Shown here piece by piece: positions 36,543 to 47,170 of a stretch of 64,000 nt of DNA; position 1 is the stretch's first letter, and every line of letters begins with the position of its first letter. The notes beneath the pieces were generated by a model. The model saw nothing but the letters and a program-made list of their open reading frames with translations. It made no database searches and had not been told where the DNA came from. The position numbers and the translations under genes were made by a program. This DNA is from JAENVU01 sp963756815 (lineage in GTDB: Bacteria > Actinomycetota > Acidimicrobiia > IMCC26256 > JAENVU01), in assembly GCA_963756815.1 (NCBI GenBank), contig CAVWPR010000004.1, forward strand, positions 186,001 to 250,000. Direction: 5' to 3'.

Positions 36543-39011
36543 TCAGGCCTCGACGGCGTGCATGGCCTCGAACTCGTCGACGGTCATGAGCACGGCGCGG
36601 GCCTTCGATCCCTCGCTCGGGCCCACGATGCCCTTCTGCTCGAGCAGATCCATGAGCCGCCCGGCGCGGGCGAACCCGACACGGAGCTTGCGCTGGAGCA
36701 TCGACGTCGACCCGAGCCCGCTGCGCACCACCAGCTCCATCGCCTCGGCGAGCAGGTCGTCGCCGTCGCCGTCGTCGCCGCCGGCCCGGCCCCCGCCGCC
36801 ACCACCCGAGGACTCCTGGAGCCCCTCGACGTAGTGCGGAGCCTGCACCTGGCGACGCCAGTGCGCGACGGCCTTGCGCACGCACTCCTCGTCGACCCAC
36901 GAGCCCTGGATGCGCTGGGCGCGCGACGACGACGCGGCGAGCACGAGCATGTCGCCGTGGCCGATCAGCTTCTCGGCGCCGGGCTGGTCGAGGATCACGC
37001 GGGAGTCGGCGAGCGTGCTCACCGAGAACGCGAGCCGGCTCGGGACGTTCGCCTTGATGACCCCGGTGATGACGTCGACCGACGGTCGCTGCGTGGCGAT
37101 CACGAGGTGGATGCCGACGGCGCGCGCCATCTGTGCGATGCGGCAGATGCTCTGCTCGACGTCGCGCGCCGCCACCATCATCAGGTCGTTGAGCTCGTCG
37201 ACCACGATGACGATGAACGGCAGGCGCTCGTAGTTGCGGCCACCGACGGGATCCGGGTTCTCGGCCGTCGGCAGCTCGCCCCGGTCGTACATCGCGTTGT
37301 ACCCGGTGATGTCGCGGACCCCGACCTCGGAGAGCAGGTCGTAGCGCAGGTCCATCTCGCGCACCGCCCACTCGAGCGCGTTCGCAGCCTTCTTGGGGTT
37401 CGTGACCACCTCGGTGAGCAGGTGCGGCAGGCCGTTGTACTGACCGAGCTCGACGCGCTTCGGGTCCACCAGGATCATGCGCACCTGCTCCGGCGTGCAC
37501 CGCATGAGGATCGAGGTGATGAGGCTGTTGATGCAGCTCGACTTGCCCGCGCCCGTCTGGCCGGCGATGAGGAGGTGCGGCATCGTGGCGAGGTTCAGCA
37601 TGTGCGAGCGGCCCGCGATGTCGCGGCCGAGGCCGCACTCGAGCGGATGGGTCGCCTGGCCCGCCTCGGGCGACGTGAGGATGTCGCCGAGCGTCACGAG
37701 CTGGCGCTGCTTGTTCGGCACCTCGACGCCGATCGCGCTGCGCCCCGGGATCGGCGCCAGGATGCGCACGTCCGGGCTCGCCATCGCGTAGGCGATGTCG
37801 TGACTCAGCCCGGTCACGCGGTTGACCTTCACGCCCGGCGCGAGCTCGAGCTCGTAGCGGGTGACCGTCGGACCGACGGTCATGCCGATCAAGCGTGCGT
37901 CCACGCCGAAGTCGCGCAACGTCGCCTGGAGCACCTCGCCACCCTGCTCCACCACCCGTTCGTCGACCGCCTTGGCCGCGCTGCGCTTCAGGAGGTCGCG
38001 CGGCGGCAACGTCCAGTCGCCGTGGCCGTACGCAGTGAGGTCGATGGCCATCTGACCCTTGGCGCCCTCGCGGACCGCGATGTCGGACGGCTCGTCGGCG
38101 ACCTGAGCGGTGAGCGGCTCCTCGTCCTCGTCGAGATCGGGCGCGTCGACGAGCACAGCCTCGTCGAGCTCCTCGTCGTCGAGCTCCTCCACTTCGTCCT
38201 CGGCAACGTCCTCCTCGGCGTCGACGAGGTCGATCGACTCGACGGTCGCCCGGCGCGAGGGCAACGGGCGGCGGGTCGTGAGCGGCTCGTCGTCGCCGTG
38301 CGGGTCGGAGGCCTCGGACTCGGCGCCCTCACCGCGCAGATCCAGGGCGTCGACCGCGAGGGTCCGGGCGCGCGCCAGCGCGCGACCAGCCGCCGCGAAC
38401 ACCGTCCGCACCGATGTTCCCGGCGCGAGCACCAGGCCGAAGCCCAGGAGCGCGACGAGCACCACCGATGCCCCGACCGTCCCGAGCCCGGCGGCGAGTG
38501 GGGCACCGACGACGGCGCCGAAGTAGCCACCGGCGTCGCGCAGCGCGTCGACCGGTCCGGAGATCGAGGGTGCTCCGCCGAGCACGTGCATCAGCCCTGC
38601 GGACGCGAGCAGCACGAGCCCCACGCCGATGCCGACGCGGAGGGGCGCCGCCGGGGCCTCGTCCTCGGGCCGTCGCCACCACAACAGAACCGCGACGGCG
38701 ACCAGGGCGAGCGGTACGAGGAACGCGCCGTTGCCGAGCAGCGCGGTCAGCCCGTCGCCGAGCGCCCGGCCGACCGGACCGGTCAGGTCGGTGGCGAGGG
38801 CGAGGCCGGAGAGCAGGCCGAGCACGAGCACACCGAGGGCGAGGGCATCGGTGCCGTGCCCGCCGAGCTGGGTCCGGGCCGCCTCGCGCACGCGCGACCG
38901 GGACGGGGCGGGACGTCCGCTCGCCTTCTTCGCCGGCGGCTTCGCGCCGCCTCGTGCCTTGGCTCGGGACGTCCTCGCCTTGGACCCGTTGCGGGACTTC
39001 GTGGTGGCCAC
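36543..39011 (-). CDS. ftsK: DNA translocase FtsK/SpoIIIE
   Basis: Pumps chromosomes through the closing septum. Start GTG 39011 (VATTKSRNGSKARTSRAK); the frame continues upstream through the GNAT gene only by chance. The 822-residue protein has a basic N-terminus, about four membrane helices (residues 60-190), an acidic linker rich in Asp/Glu, and the motor domain with Walker A IAGQTGAGKSS and Walker B IVIVVDELNDLMM. The C-terminal gamma winged helix is GLGSTSMLQRKLRVGFARAGRLMD. Most FtsKs have DELADLM, so the Asn is a small variation. The gene is intact. Confidence 0.95.
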   Translation of the reverse strand: MATTKSRNGSKARTSRAKARGGAKPPAKKASGRPAPSRSRVREAARTQLGGHGTDALALGVLVLGLLSGLALATDLTGPVGRALGDGLTALLGNGAFLVPLALVAVAVLLWWRRPEDEAPAAPLRVGIGVGLVLLASAGLMHVLGGAPSISGPVDALRDAGGYFGAVVGAPLAAGLGTVGASVVLVALLGFGLVLAPGTSVRTVFAAAGRALARARTLAVDALDLRGEGAESEASDPHGDDEPLTTRRPLPSRRATVESIDLVDAEEDVAEDEVEELDDEELDEAVLVDAPDLDEDEEPLTAQVADEPSDIAVREGAKGQMAIDLTAYGHGDWTLPPRDLLKRSAAKAVDERVVEQGGEVLQATLRDFGVDARLIGMTVGPTVTRYELELAPGVKVNRVTGLSHDIAYAMASPDVRILAPIPGRSAIGVEVPNKQRQLVTLGDILTSPEAGQATHPLECGLGRDIAGRSHMLNLATMPHLLIAGQTGAGKSSCINSLITSILMRCTPEQVRMILVDPKRVELGQYNGLPHLLTEVVTNPKKAANALEWAVREMDLRYDLLSEVGVRDITGYNAMYDRGELPTAENPDPVGGRNYERLPFIVIVVDELNDLMMVAARDVEQSICRIAQMARAVGIHLVIATQRPSVDVITGVIKANVPSRLAFSVSTLADSRVILDQPGAEKLIGHGDMLVLAASSSRAQRIQGSWVDEECVRKAVAHWRRQVQAPHYVEGLQESSGGGGGGRAGGDDGDGDDLLAEAMELVVRSGLGSTSMLQRKLRVGFARAGRLMDLLEQKGIVGPSEGSKARAVLMTVDEFEAMHAVEA

Positions 39012-39144
39012 GAAATCACCGTAACACCGGCAACATCCGCCACAACGGGATACTTCTCCCTCACCCGGACGGCACTTTGCGGCTCGTGATCCCAGAATTC
39101 GGCCGTTCGGAACCACAAAGTGGTGTGTCGACGGCGGGTCGGGT

Positions 39145-40077
39145 TCAGGAGACGGGCTTGACGAACAGGTCGTGGCGCTCGTGGACGCGCATGCCGACCG
39201 CCTCGTAGAGGCCGAGCAGACCGGCATCGTCGGCGTCGAGGGAGACGACGACCCGCATCTGGCCCCGGTTCTGGAGCGCCGCGAACGCGGCCCGCACCAG
39301 CGCCGGGCCGATGCCCTTGCCCCGAGACGCGGCCCGCACCGCGACCGTCGACGTGTAGCCGGTGTCGCCGACGTCGAACACCGACACCGCGCCCACGACC
39401 TCGCCGGCGACGGTCGCGACCTGCCAGAGCGACGGGTCGAACGCCGGGTGCTCGAACCGGGACGCCAACCACTCGTCCATCCGCCGGGGCGAGAAGCGCC
39501 CGTGCTCGGAGAACGCGTCGAGCCAGACCGCGCGCACGGCGTCGAGGTCCGCCGGGTCCATCGGGCCGATGAGCACGTCGCCGGGCGTGAGGATCGGCTC
39601 CACCGGATCACGATTCAGGTCGATGCGCATCCTCAGCACCGAGCGCACGAACGAGAACCCGCGACGCTCGAGCAGGGAGCGCTTGTCGTCGTTCGCGCCG
39701 GAGGCGAAGATGCCGAGCGTCATCGGCCGTCCGGCGCAGACCTCGTGCGCTCGCGACTCGATGAGGTCGAGCAGTTGACCACCGAGCCCGCGTCCTGCGT
39801 ACTCGGGGAGGACGAACGCGTTGGCCTCGAGCTCGAAGTCCGGTTGCGACTCCCAGACGTACGCGTATCCGATGACGCGACCGGTCGGCCCCGTCAGCAC
39901 CCATGCGTCGCGTCCGATCGAGAAGCGTGGCCGCATCCAGTCGTCGAGGAGATCCTCGTGCGTGAAGTCGGGTTCGCCGTAGTCGGCGATGTCGTGCGCC
40001 TTCACCACCTCCGCGATCGCGACAGCATCGCGTTCCTCCGGCGCCCGGGCCATGTAGCCCGTGGGCAGCTCGGTCAT
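39145..40077 (-). CDS. Tandem GNAT acetyltransferase
   Basis: A 310-residue protein from ATG 40077 with two GNAT domains, like mycothiol synthase and other double-GNAT enzymes. The first acetyl-CoA site is FVLPEYAGRGLGGQLLDLI, the second VAVRAASRGKGIGPALVRAAF, with GLYEAVGMRVHERHDLF at the C-terminus. It could be mycothiol synthase-like, but no mycothiol genes are near, so I leave the substrate open. The SDR stop lies 14 nt upstream. Confidence 0.8.
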   Translation of the reverse strand: MTELPTGYMARAPEERDAVAIAEVVKAHDIADYGEPDFTHEDLLDDWMRPRFSIGRDAWVLTGPTGRVIGYAYVWESQPDFELEANAFVLPEYAGRGLGGQLLDLIESRAHEVCAGRPMTLGIFASGANDDKRSLLERRGFSFVRSVLRMRIDLNRDPVEPILTPGDVLIGPMDPADLDAVRAVWLDAFSEHGRFSPRRMDEWLASRFEHPAFDPSLWQVATVAGEVVGAVSVFDVGDTGYTSTVAVRAASRGKGIGPALVRAAFAALQNRGQMRVVVSLDADDAGLLGLYEAVGMRVHERHDLFVKPVS

Positions 40078-40090
40078 CGGTGCCGGCCCA

Positions 40091-40864
40091 TCAGAGCGCC
40101 GATGCGTAGCCGCCGTCGACCGGGTAGACCTGCCCGGTGATCCACTCCGCCGCGTCGCTGCAGAGCAGCACCGCGAGCGGCGCCGGGTCGTCGACACGCC
40201 CGACCCGCCCCGCCGGGTAGCTCCGCGCCAGCTTCGCCTCGAGCTCGGGCGCCTGCTCGATCGCGGCGGCGAGCTGCCCGTGCTTCATGGTGCCGAGCGC
40301 GATGCAGTTGACGGTGACGCCGTCGCGGCCGACCTCGGCTGCGAGCCCCCGCGAGAAGCCCATGGCCGCGGCCTTCGCGGCGCCGTAGACGACCTGCTTG
40401 CGCTCACCGCGCCGGCCCGCGTCGGACACGATCGTGAGGACGCGACCCCACCCGCGCTCGATCATCAGCGGCAGGTACGCGTGGGTGACGTGCATGACCG
40501 CGGCCAGGTTGAGACGGATGACCGGCTGCCAGTCGGCGGGATCCGTGTCGACGAACGAGCTGATCGTGAACCCCTCGGGCGGGATGCCCGCATTGTTCAC
40601 GACGATGTCGACCGGCCCGGTCTCACCGACCATGCGCGCGACCTCGACGGGGTCGCTCACGTCGGCGACCACCACCGACGCGCGACCCTGCTCGGCCTCG
40701 ATCTCGGAGGCGACGGCCGCGGCGCGGTCCTCGTAGAGGTCGTTGACCCACACGTGTGCGCCGGCGCGCGCCATCTGGATCGCGATCGCGCGTCCGACGC
40801 CTCCCCCGCTGCCGGTGACGATCGCGCTGCGGTTCGCGATGAAGTTGGACCAGTCCCGGATCAT
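40091..40864 (-). CDS. Short-chain dehydrogenase/reductase
   Basis: A 257-residue classical SDR. The NAD(P) site is IVTGSGGGVGRAIAI, VNNAG is present, and the catalytic Ser and Tyr-x3-Lys are in IVSDAGRRG and VVYGAAKAAAMG. The C-terminal ITGQVYPVDGGYASAL is typical of the family. The Asp in VNDLYEDRAA suggests NAD(H) preference. The substrate is unknown. Confidence 0.87.
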   Translation of the reverse strand: MIRDWSNFIANRSAIVTGSGGGVGRAIAIQMARAGAHVWVNDLYEDRAAAVASEIEAEQGRASVVVADVSDPVEVARMVGETGPVDIVVNNAGIPPEGFTISSFVDTDPADWQPVIRLNLAAVMHVTHAYLPLMIERGWGRVLTIVSDAGRRGERKQVVYGAAKAAAMGFSRGLAAEVGRDGVTVNCIALGTMKHGQLAAAIEQAPELEAKLARSYPAGRVGRVDDPAPLAVLLCSDAAEWITGQVYPVDGGYASAL

Positions 40865-40876
40865 CGACGTGCTCGC

Positions 40877-42545
40877 TCAGACTTCGAGCACGACCGGGAT
40901 GATGGCCGGCCGGCGCTTGGTCCGTTCGCTGATGAACTTGCCGAGCGTGCGCCGGGCGCTGCGCCGCACGGTCTCGAAGTCGGTGCCCCCCTGCTCGGTG
41001 GCCTCCTCGACCGCCTGGCGGACGGTGTCGCGGGCCTCGTCGAGCAGCGCCTCCGCCTCGGTGGCGTGGACCCAGCCCTTCGTGACGATCTCCGGGCCGC
41101 TCACGATCTTCCCGGAGCGGCGGTCGACGGTGACGAACACGACGACGACACCCTCCTCCGCGAGCTGACGCCGGTCGCGCAGCACGCCCTGCCCGATGTC
41201 GCCGACGATGCCGTCGACGTAGGTGTACCCGGCCGGCACCGCCTGGCGCTCGACGTCGACGTGACGGTCGCCGATGGTCACCTGGTCGCCGTCCTCGCAC
41301 ACGAACACGTTCTCCGGCTTGACCCCGGACGCGAGCGCGAGCTCCGCGTGGTGGACCATGTGCCGGAACTCGCCGTGCACCGGGATGAAGTACTCCGGCT
41401 GCACGAGGTTGAGCAGGACCTTGAGCTCCTCCTGCGACGCGTGCCCCGAGACGTGGACCGGTGCGTTGCGGTCGTGCACGACCTTCGCGCCGGTCCGGTA
41501 GAACGCGTCGATCACCCGGTCGACGTTGCTCTCGTTGCCGGGGATCGCGTGCGCCGAGAGCACGACGACGTCGTCCTCACCGACCTTCACGTACTTGTGC
41601 TCGTGCGACGCCATGAGCGCGAGCGCGCTCATGGGCTCGCCCTGGGAGCCGGTACAGACGACGCAGATCTCACCGGGCGGGTAGTTCGTCGCCTCCTCGA
41701 TGTCGATCACGCGGTCGGCGGGGATGTCGATGAGACCCATCTCGCCGCGCCAGGCTCACGTTCTTGATCATCGAGCGGCCGACGAACGCGACGCGCCGAC
41801 CCGTCCCGATCGCAGCCTCGGCCACCTGCTGCACACGGTGGAGGTGCGACGCGAAGCTCGCGACGATGATCCGCTTGCCCTCGTGGTCGCGGAACAGCGG
41901 GCGAAGGGCCGCGCCGACGGTGGACTCCGAGGCGGTGAAGCCGGGGCGCTCGGCGTTCGTGCTGTCCGAGAGCAGCATCAGCACGCCGCCGGGCCGGCTC
42001 GCGATCTCACCGAACCGGGCGAGGTCCGTGCGCCGTCCGTCGACCGGGGTGAGGTCGATCTTGAAGTCGCCGCTGTGCAGGATCGTGCCCTGGGGTGTGT
42101 GGTACGCCGCCGCGAAGGCGTGGGGCACGGAGTGGGTGACCGGGATGAACTCGACGTCGAAGGGCCCGATCTGTCGGCGCTCGCCGTCGCGGACCGGGAT
42201 CAGCTGCGTGCGGTCGAGCATCCCGGCCTCCTCGATGCGGGAGCGGGCCAGCCCGAGTGAGAGCGGCGAGCCGTAGATCGGGAAGGCGACGTCGCGCAGC
42301 AGGAAGGCGATCCCGCCGGCGTGGTCCTCGTGACCGTGGGTCAGGACGAGGCCGACCACCGCGTCCGCCCGCTCGCGCAGGTAGGTGAAGTCCGGGAGGA
42401 CGAGGTCGACACCCGGCATGTCGGGCTCGGGGAACATGATCCCGCAGTCGACGAGCAGGATCCGGCCCTCGACCTCGAGCGCGAAGCAATTGCGACCGAT
42501 CTCACCGAGACCGCCGAGGAAGGTGATGCGTACCGGGTCCGCCAC
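40877..42545 (-). CDS. rnj: Ribonuclease J (one frameshift)
   Basis: A beta-CASP metallo-beta-lactamase nuclease for mRNA decay and rRNA maturation. ATG 42545 (MADPVRITFLGGLGEIGRN). The metal motif is LTHGHEDHAGGI, and other ligands are in HSVPHAF and LHSGDFKIDL. After a one-base break near 41750 the frame resumes at GLIDIPADRVIDIEE, with the beta-CASP motif CTGSQGEPMSAL and FIPVHGEFRHM. About 556 residues restored. Both halves are fully conserved, so the break is probably a sequence error. Confidence 0.92.
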
Positions 42546-42606
42546 CGCCGCAGGCTAACCCCCGCGAGCCGGCGCCGACGGGCCCGCCGGCGGCACCGAC
42601 GCGCGG

Positions 42607-44583
42607 TCAGCGGACCCGCTCGACCTCGACCCGCGTGTCGTTGAAGCACGCGCCGTCGGCGAGGTCCGAGAGCGTGTCCGGGGTGAGCGCGTTCGCGGTG
42701 AGCCCGGTCGCGAAATCACGACACCAGGAGCCCTTCGGCATCGTGGCCAACCCCGGCCGGAGCGTCGCGTCGAGCCGGACCGTCGTCGGCACCCGGGCCC
42801 GGTCGTTGCGCACCACGACGGGGTCACCGTCGGCGAGGCCGCGCGCGGCCGCATCGTCGGGATGGACGTGGACGGCCGGGTCGGCGGGCTCGAACTCCCC
42901 GAGCATCGAGTTGATCGTCTTCGGCGGTCGCCGGGGTGATGAGCGTCAGCGGGTACGGGTCGTCGAGCTCGACGTACCGGGGGACGCCGAGTCCGGGCAT
43001 GGCCGCGAGCCGCGCCCGACCGTCGGGGTGCGAGGGGTGGGTGTCGCGGAACTGGACGGTGCCGCCGGCGGGCCGGGTGGCACGGGCACCGTCGTAGGTG
43101 CCGTCGTCGCGCACCGAACGCTCGAGGATCGCGGCACGGTCGACGTCGAAGCGGGTGAGGTCGTACCCGAGGCGACTGCGCGAGCTCGGCCGCGAGCTCG
43201 TTGTTGGACCGGCTCTCACCGACCGGCGCGATGACGGGTCGCGTCTCCTGCAACACGTACGCGCCGTACGACGCGGCGAGGTCGTGCGTCTCGAAGTGGG
43301 TGGTCGCCGGCAGGACGACGTCGGCGTACCGCGCGGTGTCGGTGAGGACCTGGTCGTGCACGACCGTGAACAGGTCCTCGCGCGCCAGACCCGCGCATGA
43401 CGGCCTGCTGGTTCGGGTTGGTGGCGACCAGGTTCGAGCCCTGCACGAACAGGACCTCGATCGGCGGGTCCAGCGTGGGATCGCACAGCATGGCGCCGAA
43501 GGTGTTCATCCCGAAGGCGCGAGGGTGGCGACGGTCGGGCGGGGTGTCGGGCTCACGCGCGTCCCACGCGAGCGGCGTGGCCGAGCCCAGGCTCGCGATC
43601 ACCCCGGAGCCGGGGACGCCGAACTGCCCGGCGAGCACCGGCAGCGCGTTCACCGCCACGCACGCCGAGCCGCCGTTGCGGTTGCGTTCCGGCCCCCACC
43701 CGAGGCGGACGACGCCCGGCCGGACGGTGCCGAGCAGCGTCGCCAGCCGCCGGATGTCGGCGGCGGGGACGTCGCAGATCTCGGCGGCGCGGGCCGCCGG
43801 ATACGCGCGCGCCGCGGCGAGGAACTCCTCCACGCCCGTCGCGTGCTCGGCGAGGAACTCGGTCGCGAGCAGGTCCTGACGCTCGAGCTCGTCGGCCACC
43901 GCGTACGCGAGGACGACGTCGGTGCCCGGGCGCACCGCGAGATGGAGATCGGCGCGCCCGGCCATCGCGGTGCGGCGGGGGTCGACCACCACGACGGTGG
44001 CACCGTGCTCCCGCTGCGCGCGCGTGACGAGCGGCGGGAAGTGGATGTTCGACACCGTCGGGTTCGCACCCCAGACCACGACGAGCTGCGAGTGCACGAC
44101 GTCGACGGGATCGGCGGAGAACATCGAGCCGAACACCACGTGGTACGCCGCGCCGTGCGTGGCCGCGCAGACGGTGTGGCGCACGCGACTCGCACCGAAG
44201 CGCTTCCACAACCGCTCCCCCGCTTCGTCCTGGAGCAGTGGCGCGGACGAGTTGTAGACGAACGGCACCACCGACTCCGGTCCGGGCCCCGCCTCGGCGG
44301 CGCGCAGGCGCTCGACCACCAGGTCGAGGGCCTCGTCCCACGACGCGGGCCGGAACTCGCCGGCGCCCTTCGGTCCGGTGCGCACGAGCGGGGTCAGGAC
44401 GCGCTCGGGCGCGTAGACGCGCCGGGCGTGGTGCTTGACCTTCTGGCAGATGTACCCGTCGGTGAACGGGTTCCCGGGACCGGCGTCGACCTTCGCGATG
44501 CGTCCGTCGGTCACCTGCACGGTGAGCGAGCAGGTGTCCGGGCAGTCGAGCGGGCACGCGGTGACGTGCTCGATGGCGGTCAT
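42607..44583 (-). CDS. Molybdopterin-dependent oxidoreductase with N-terminal 4Fe-4S site (three frameshifts)
   Basis: ATG 44583 (MTAIEHVTACPLDCPDTC) opens a formate-dehydrogenase/nitrate-reductase-type catalytic subunit. The cluster cysteines are CPLDCPDTC and ICQKVKHHARRV. Pterin-binding segments include VVWGANPTVSNIHFP, VVVDPRRTAMAGRADLHL and VQGSNLVATNPNQQ. Frames break near 43400, 43190 and 42925. The C-terminal MopB domain continues through PADPAVHVHPDDAAARGLADGDPV to EVERVR. About 658 residues restored. No iron-sulfur, membrane or chaperone subunit is nearby, so it resembles single-subunit enzymes of unknown substrate. Confidence 0.85.
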
Positions 44584-44724
44584 CCCGAACAGTCTCTCAG
44601 GCGGAGCGCGACCGCATCGCCGGAATCAACCCGAGCCGGAGCGCAGCGGATCAGCGTCGGAGCGTCCCGACCCGAGGGCGCTCGCGAGCATCCGAGCGGA
44701 GCCGCCGAAATGGCGGACGAGCGG

Positions 44725-45849
44725 TCAGGACGCGGCCCGGTCGGCGGCGACCTCGTCGAGCGCGGCGTACTCGGCGCCGGTGTCCACCCAGTCCTCGAAC
44801 TGGATCACGCCGAGCTCGGTGAAGCGCTCGCGCAGCCAACCGTCGGCGGCGTCGAGCAGACCGAGCTTCTTGCAGTTCGGCACGATCTTGGAGAAGAGGA
44901 CGTTCTGGAACATCTTGCGGCCCTCGTCCTGGAGGACCAGGGACAGCGCCTCCTTGACGTCGACGCCCATCCGCTCCCAGACCTCCTGCTGGAGGAACCG
45001 GTCACGCATGCGCACCGCGGCCTCGAACGCGAACTCCTGGCGCTCCCTGATCTCGGCGGAGGTGAGCTGCTCGTAGTACTCCTGCAGCGACAGCACACCG
45101 AAGGCCACGTGGCGCGCCTCGTCGCTCATGACGTAGCGGAGCAGCTTCTTGAGCAGCGGCTCCGTCGTCATCTGGTGCATGAAGCCGAAGGCCGCGAGCG
45201 CGAGACCCTCCACCATGATCTGCATGCCCAGGTAGGTCATGTCCCAGCGCGAGTCCGAGATGATGTCGTCGAGGAGCATCTCGAGGTGCGCGTTGATCGG
45301 GTAGTGGCCCGACAGCTTGGTGTCGAGGTACTTGGCGAAGACCTCGACGTGGCGCGCCTCGTCCATCACCTGCGTGGCCGCGTAGTACTTCGCGTCGATC
45401 CACGGGACGGTCTCGACGATCTGCGCGGTGCAGAGCAGCGCGCCCTGCTCGCCGTGCATGAACTGGCTCAGGCTCCAGTTCTGTGACTCGATGCCGAGCT
45501 GGATCCACTGGTCCTCGGTCCAGGACTCGAAGCAGGTGCCCTTGAGGTCGAATTCCCCGGCGAACGGTCCGCCGCCGGTCATCTGCGCCTGGTTGGCGAG
45601 CACCACCTCGGCCTGGTCGACCTCGATCGACCAGTCGAGGTCGGTCTCGGCGTTCCACTGCGAGGTCTTCGCCTTCTCGTAGAGCTTGACGAGCGCGGGC
45701 CGCGATCGCTCGTAGTCCCAGGTGAACAGCGCGTCGGCCTCGGCCCGCACCGTGTGCACCACCTCGTCGACGTCGCTGTTGGTGATCGAGAGGATCGCCT
45801 CGAGGTCGTCGACCTCGTCGCGGCCGATCATGTCGAAGTTCGTGTTCAT
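44725..45849 (-). CDS. Ferritin-like diiron protein (R2-like/AurF-type superfamily)
   Basis: A complete 374-residue all-helical protein. Two carboxylate/His pairs form a diiron site: Glu in MHGEQGAL with VMDEARHVEVF, and Glu in MVEGLALAAFGF with VMSDEARHVAFG. This ExxH pattern is shared by R2-like oxidases, AurF N-oxygenases and bacterial ferritin-like oxygenases. The exact reaction cannot be read. It is encoded 5 nt after a TetR regulator, which probably controls it. Confidence 0.8.
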   Translation of the reverse strand: MNTNFDMIGRDEVDDLEAILSITNSDVDEVVHTVRAEADALFTWDYERSRPALVKLYEKAKTSQWNAETDLDWSIEVDQAEVVLANQAQMTGGGPFAGEFDLKGTCFESWTEDQWIQLGIESQNWSLSQFMHGEQGALLCTAQIVETVPWIDAKYYAATQVMDEARHVEVFAKYLDTKLSGHYPINAHLEMLLDDIISDSRWDMTYLGMQIMVEGLALAAFGFMHQMTTEPLLKKLLRYVMSDEARHVAFGVLSLQEYYEQLTSAEIRERQEFAFEAAVRMRDRFLQQEVWERMGVDVKEALSLVLQDEGRKMFQNVLFSKIVPNCKKLGLLDAADGWLRERFTELGVIQFEDWVDTGAEYAALDEVAADRAAS

Positions 45850-45853
45850 GGCG

Positions 45854-46469
45854 CTACCTCGTGGGACTGGTGGGTTGAGGGGACAGTGCGGGGAGCACGT
45901 GACGACGCACGAGCGCGCGAACGGACTCGTCGTCGGTCATCGAGAGCGGTGTGCGGTCGGGGTGCAGGTACGCGAGCAGGACCCGGGTGCACCATTCGGC
46001 CCCGCGTGCGGCGCGGTCCGGGGGCAGGAACCGGGCGAACGCCGGCGCCAGCCGCGTGCTGGCCTGCGCCAAGAGGTGGTCGCCGCCCTCGAACGACAGC
46101 GCGGGCAGCACGACCTCCGGCTCGAGCTGCGAGCGCGCGCTGCAGCGCTTCGTGGGCGGTGATGCGGCGCGCCGCGGTCAGGAACATCGCGACCACCACG
46201 TCCTCGAGCGTGTCGGCGTCCCGGGCGGCCGCGAGGACCGCATCCGCCAGCACGTCGATCTCGCGGTCGACGGCGGCGGCGACCAGCGCGGTGCGGTTCG
46301 CGAAGTACCGGTACACGGTGGCCCGCGAGCACCCCGCCTCGCGGGCGACGTCGTCGATGGTCGTCTTGGCCACGCCGAAGCGGCTCAGCGACGTCATCGT
46401 GGCGTCGAGGATCCGCGCGTCGATCTCGTCGGTCGGCTGCTCGCGCAGGTCGATGGTGGTCACCGGCAT
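45854..46469 (-). CDS. TetR-family regulator of the diiron gene (one frameshift)
   Basis: Start ATG 46469 (MPVTTIDLREQPTDEID). The N-terminal helix-turn-helix is clear (SRFGVAKTTIDDVAREAGCSRATVYRYFANRTAL). A one-base break near 46120 leads into the C-terminal ligand domain (LPALSFEGGDHLLAQASTRLAPAFARFLPPD). About 204 residues restored. It lies directly upstream of the diiron gene, with a palindromic operator candidate in front. Confidence 0.85.
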
Positions 46470-46474
46470 GGACC

Positions 46475-46501
46475 TGAGACAGTAAGGCGATGAGTGTCTC
46501 A
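46475..46501. promoter_or_regulatory. Candidate TetR operator
   Basis: TGAGACA (46475-46481) and TGTCTCA (46495-46501) form an inverted repeat with a 13-nt spacer, starting five bases upstream of the tetR start codon. Spacing and position suit autoregulation by the TetR protein. Confidence 0.55.
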
Positions 46502-46562
46502 TGGTCAATGTGTCCCACGTCACCGCACGGAAAGGTCCGGAACGCGACGATTGTCCGAGCGG

Positions 46563-47169
46563 TCAGGCGGCGAGGGCTTCGGGGGTGAGCACGCCGGCCA
46601 GGAGCTGCGTCCGGACGAGGAGCCGCACCGCCTCGGGGTCGTCGAGGTCCCACGTCCCGTGCGAGCCCACGAGCGAGAGGATCATCCGAGCGACGAAGTC
46701 GGCCGATTCGGCGAGGTCGACGCCCTCGAGCACCCGCCCCGACCGTTGCTCGCGCTCGAGGTACGGCAGCAGGAACGCGGTGATGAACGCGAGTGGCGCG
46801 TCCTGCTCGGTGGTGAGCAGCGGCAGCAGCCGCTCGGGCTCGGTGACGAGGACCTTCTGCAGCACCTCGTGCTGGTGCACCGCGCGATGGGCGAACGCCA
46901 GCCCGCTCTCGACGAGCGACGCGAAGTCCGGCGCACCGGCCACCGCCTCGGCGAGCCGGCCGAAGAAGCGGCCCATCTCCCAGCCCACCGCCGCCCGCAG
47001 CAGCTCGTCCTTGCCGCCGGGGAACACGCGGTAGACGGTCGCGCCGCGACACCCCGGACTGCTTCACGACGTCCTCGACCGTCGTCTTCGCCAGTCCGTA
47101 CCGCGCGACGGTCTCGTACGCGGCCTCGAGCAACCGCTCGCGCAGCGCCGGGTCGGGGCTCGCGGTCAC
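46563..47169 (-). CDS. Second TetR-family regulator (one frameshift)
   Basis: Start GTG 47169, one base after the dapB stop. The helix-turn-helix (VARYGLAKTTVEDVVKQSGVSR) is followed by a one-base break near 47045 and then FPGGKDELLRAAVGWEMG, completing the recognition region. The C-terminal ligand-binding part ends LLAGVLTPEALAA. About 202 residues restored. It resembles the neighbouring TetR (KTTxxDVxxxxGxSR), suggesting duplication. Target unknown. Confidence 0.82.
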
Positions 47170-47170
47170 G

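Noticed and set aside
36543..39611. 1022-residue FtsK reading from 39611
   Set aside because: The first 200 codons are the GNAT gene read out of frame; FtsK proper starts at GTG 39011.
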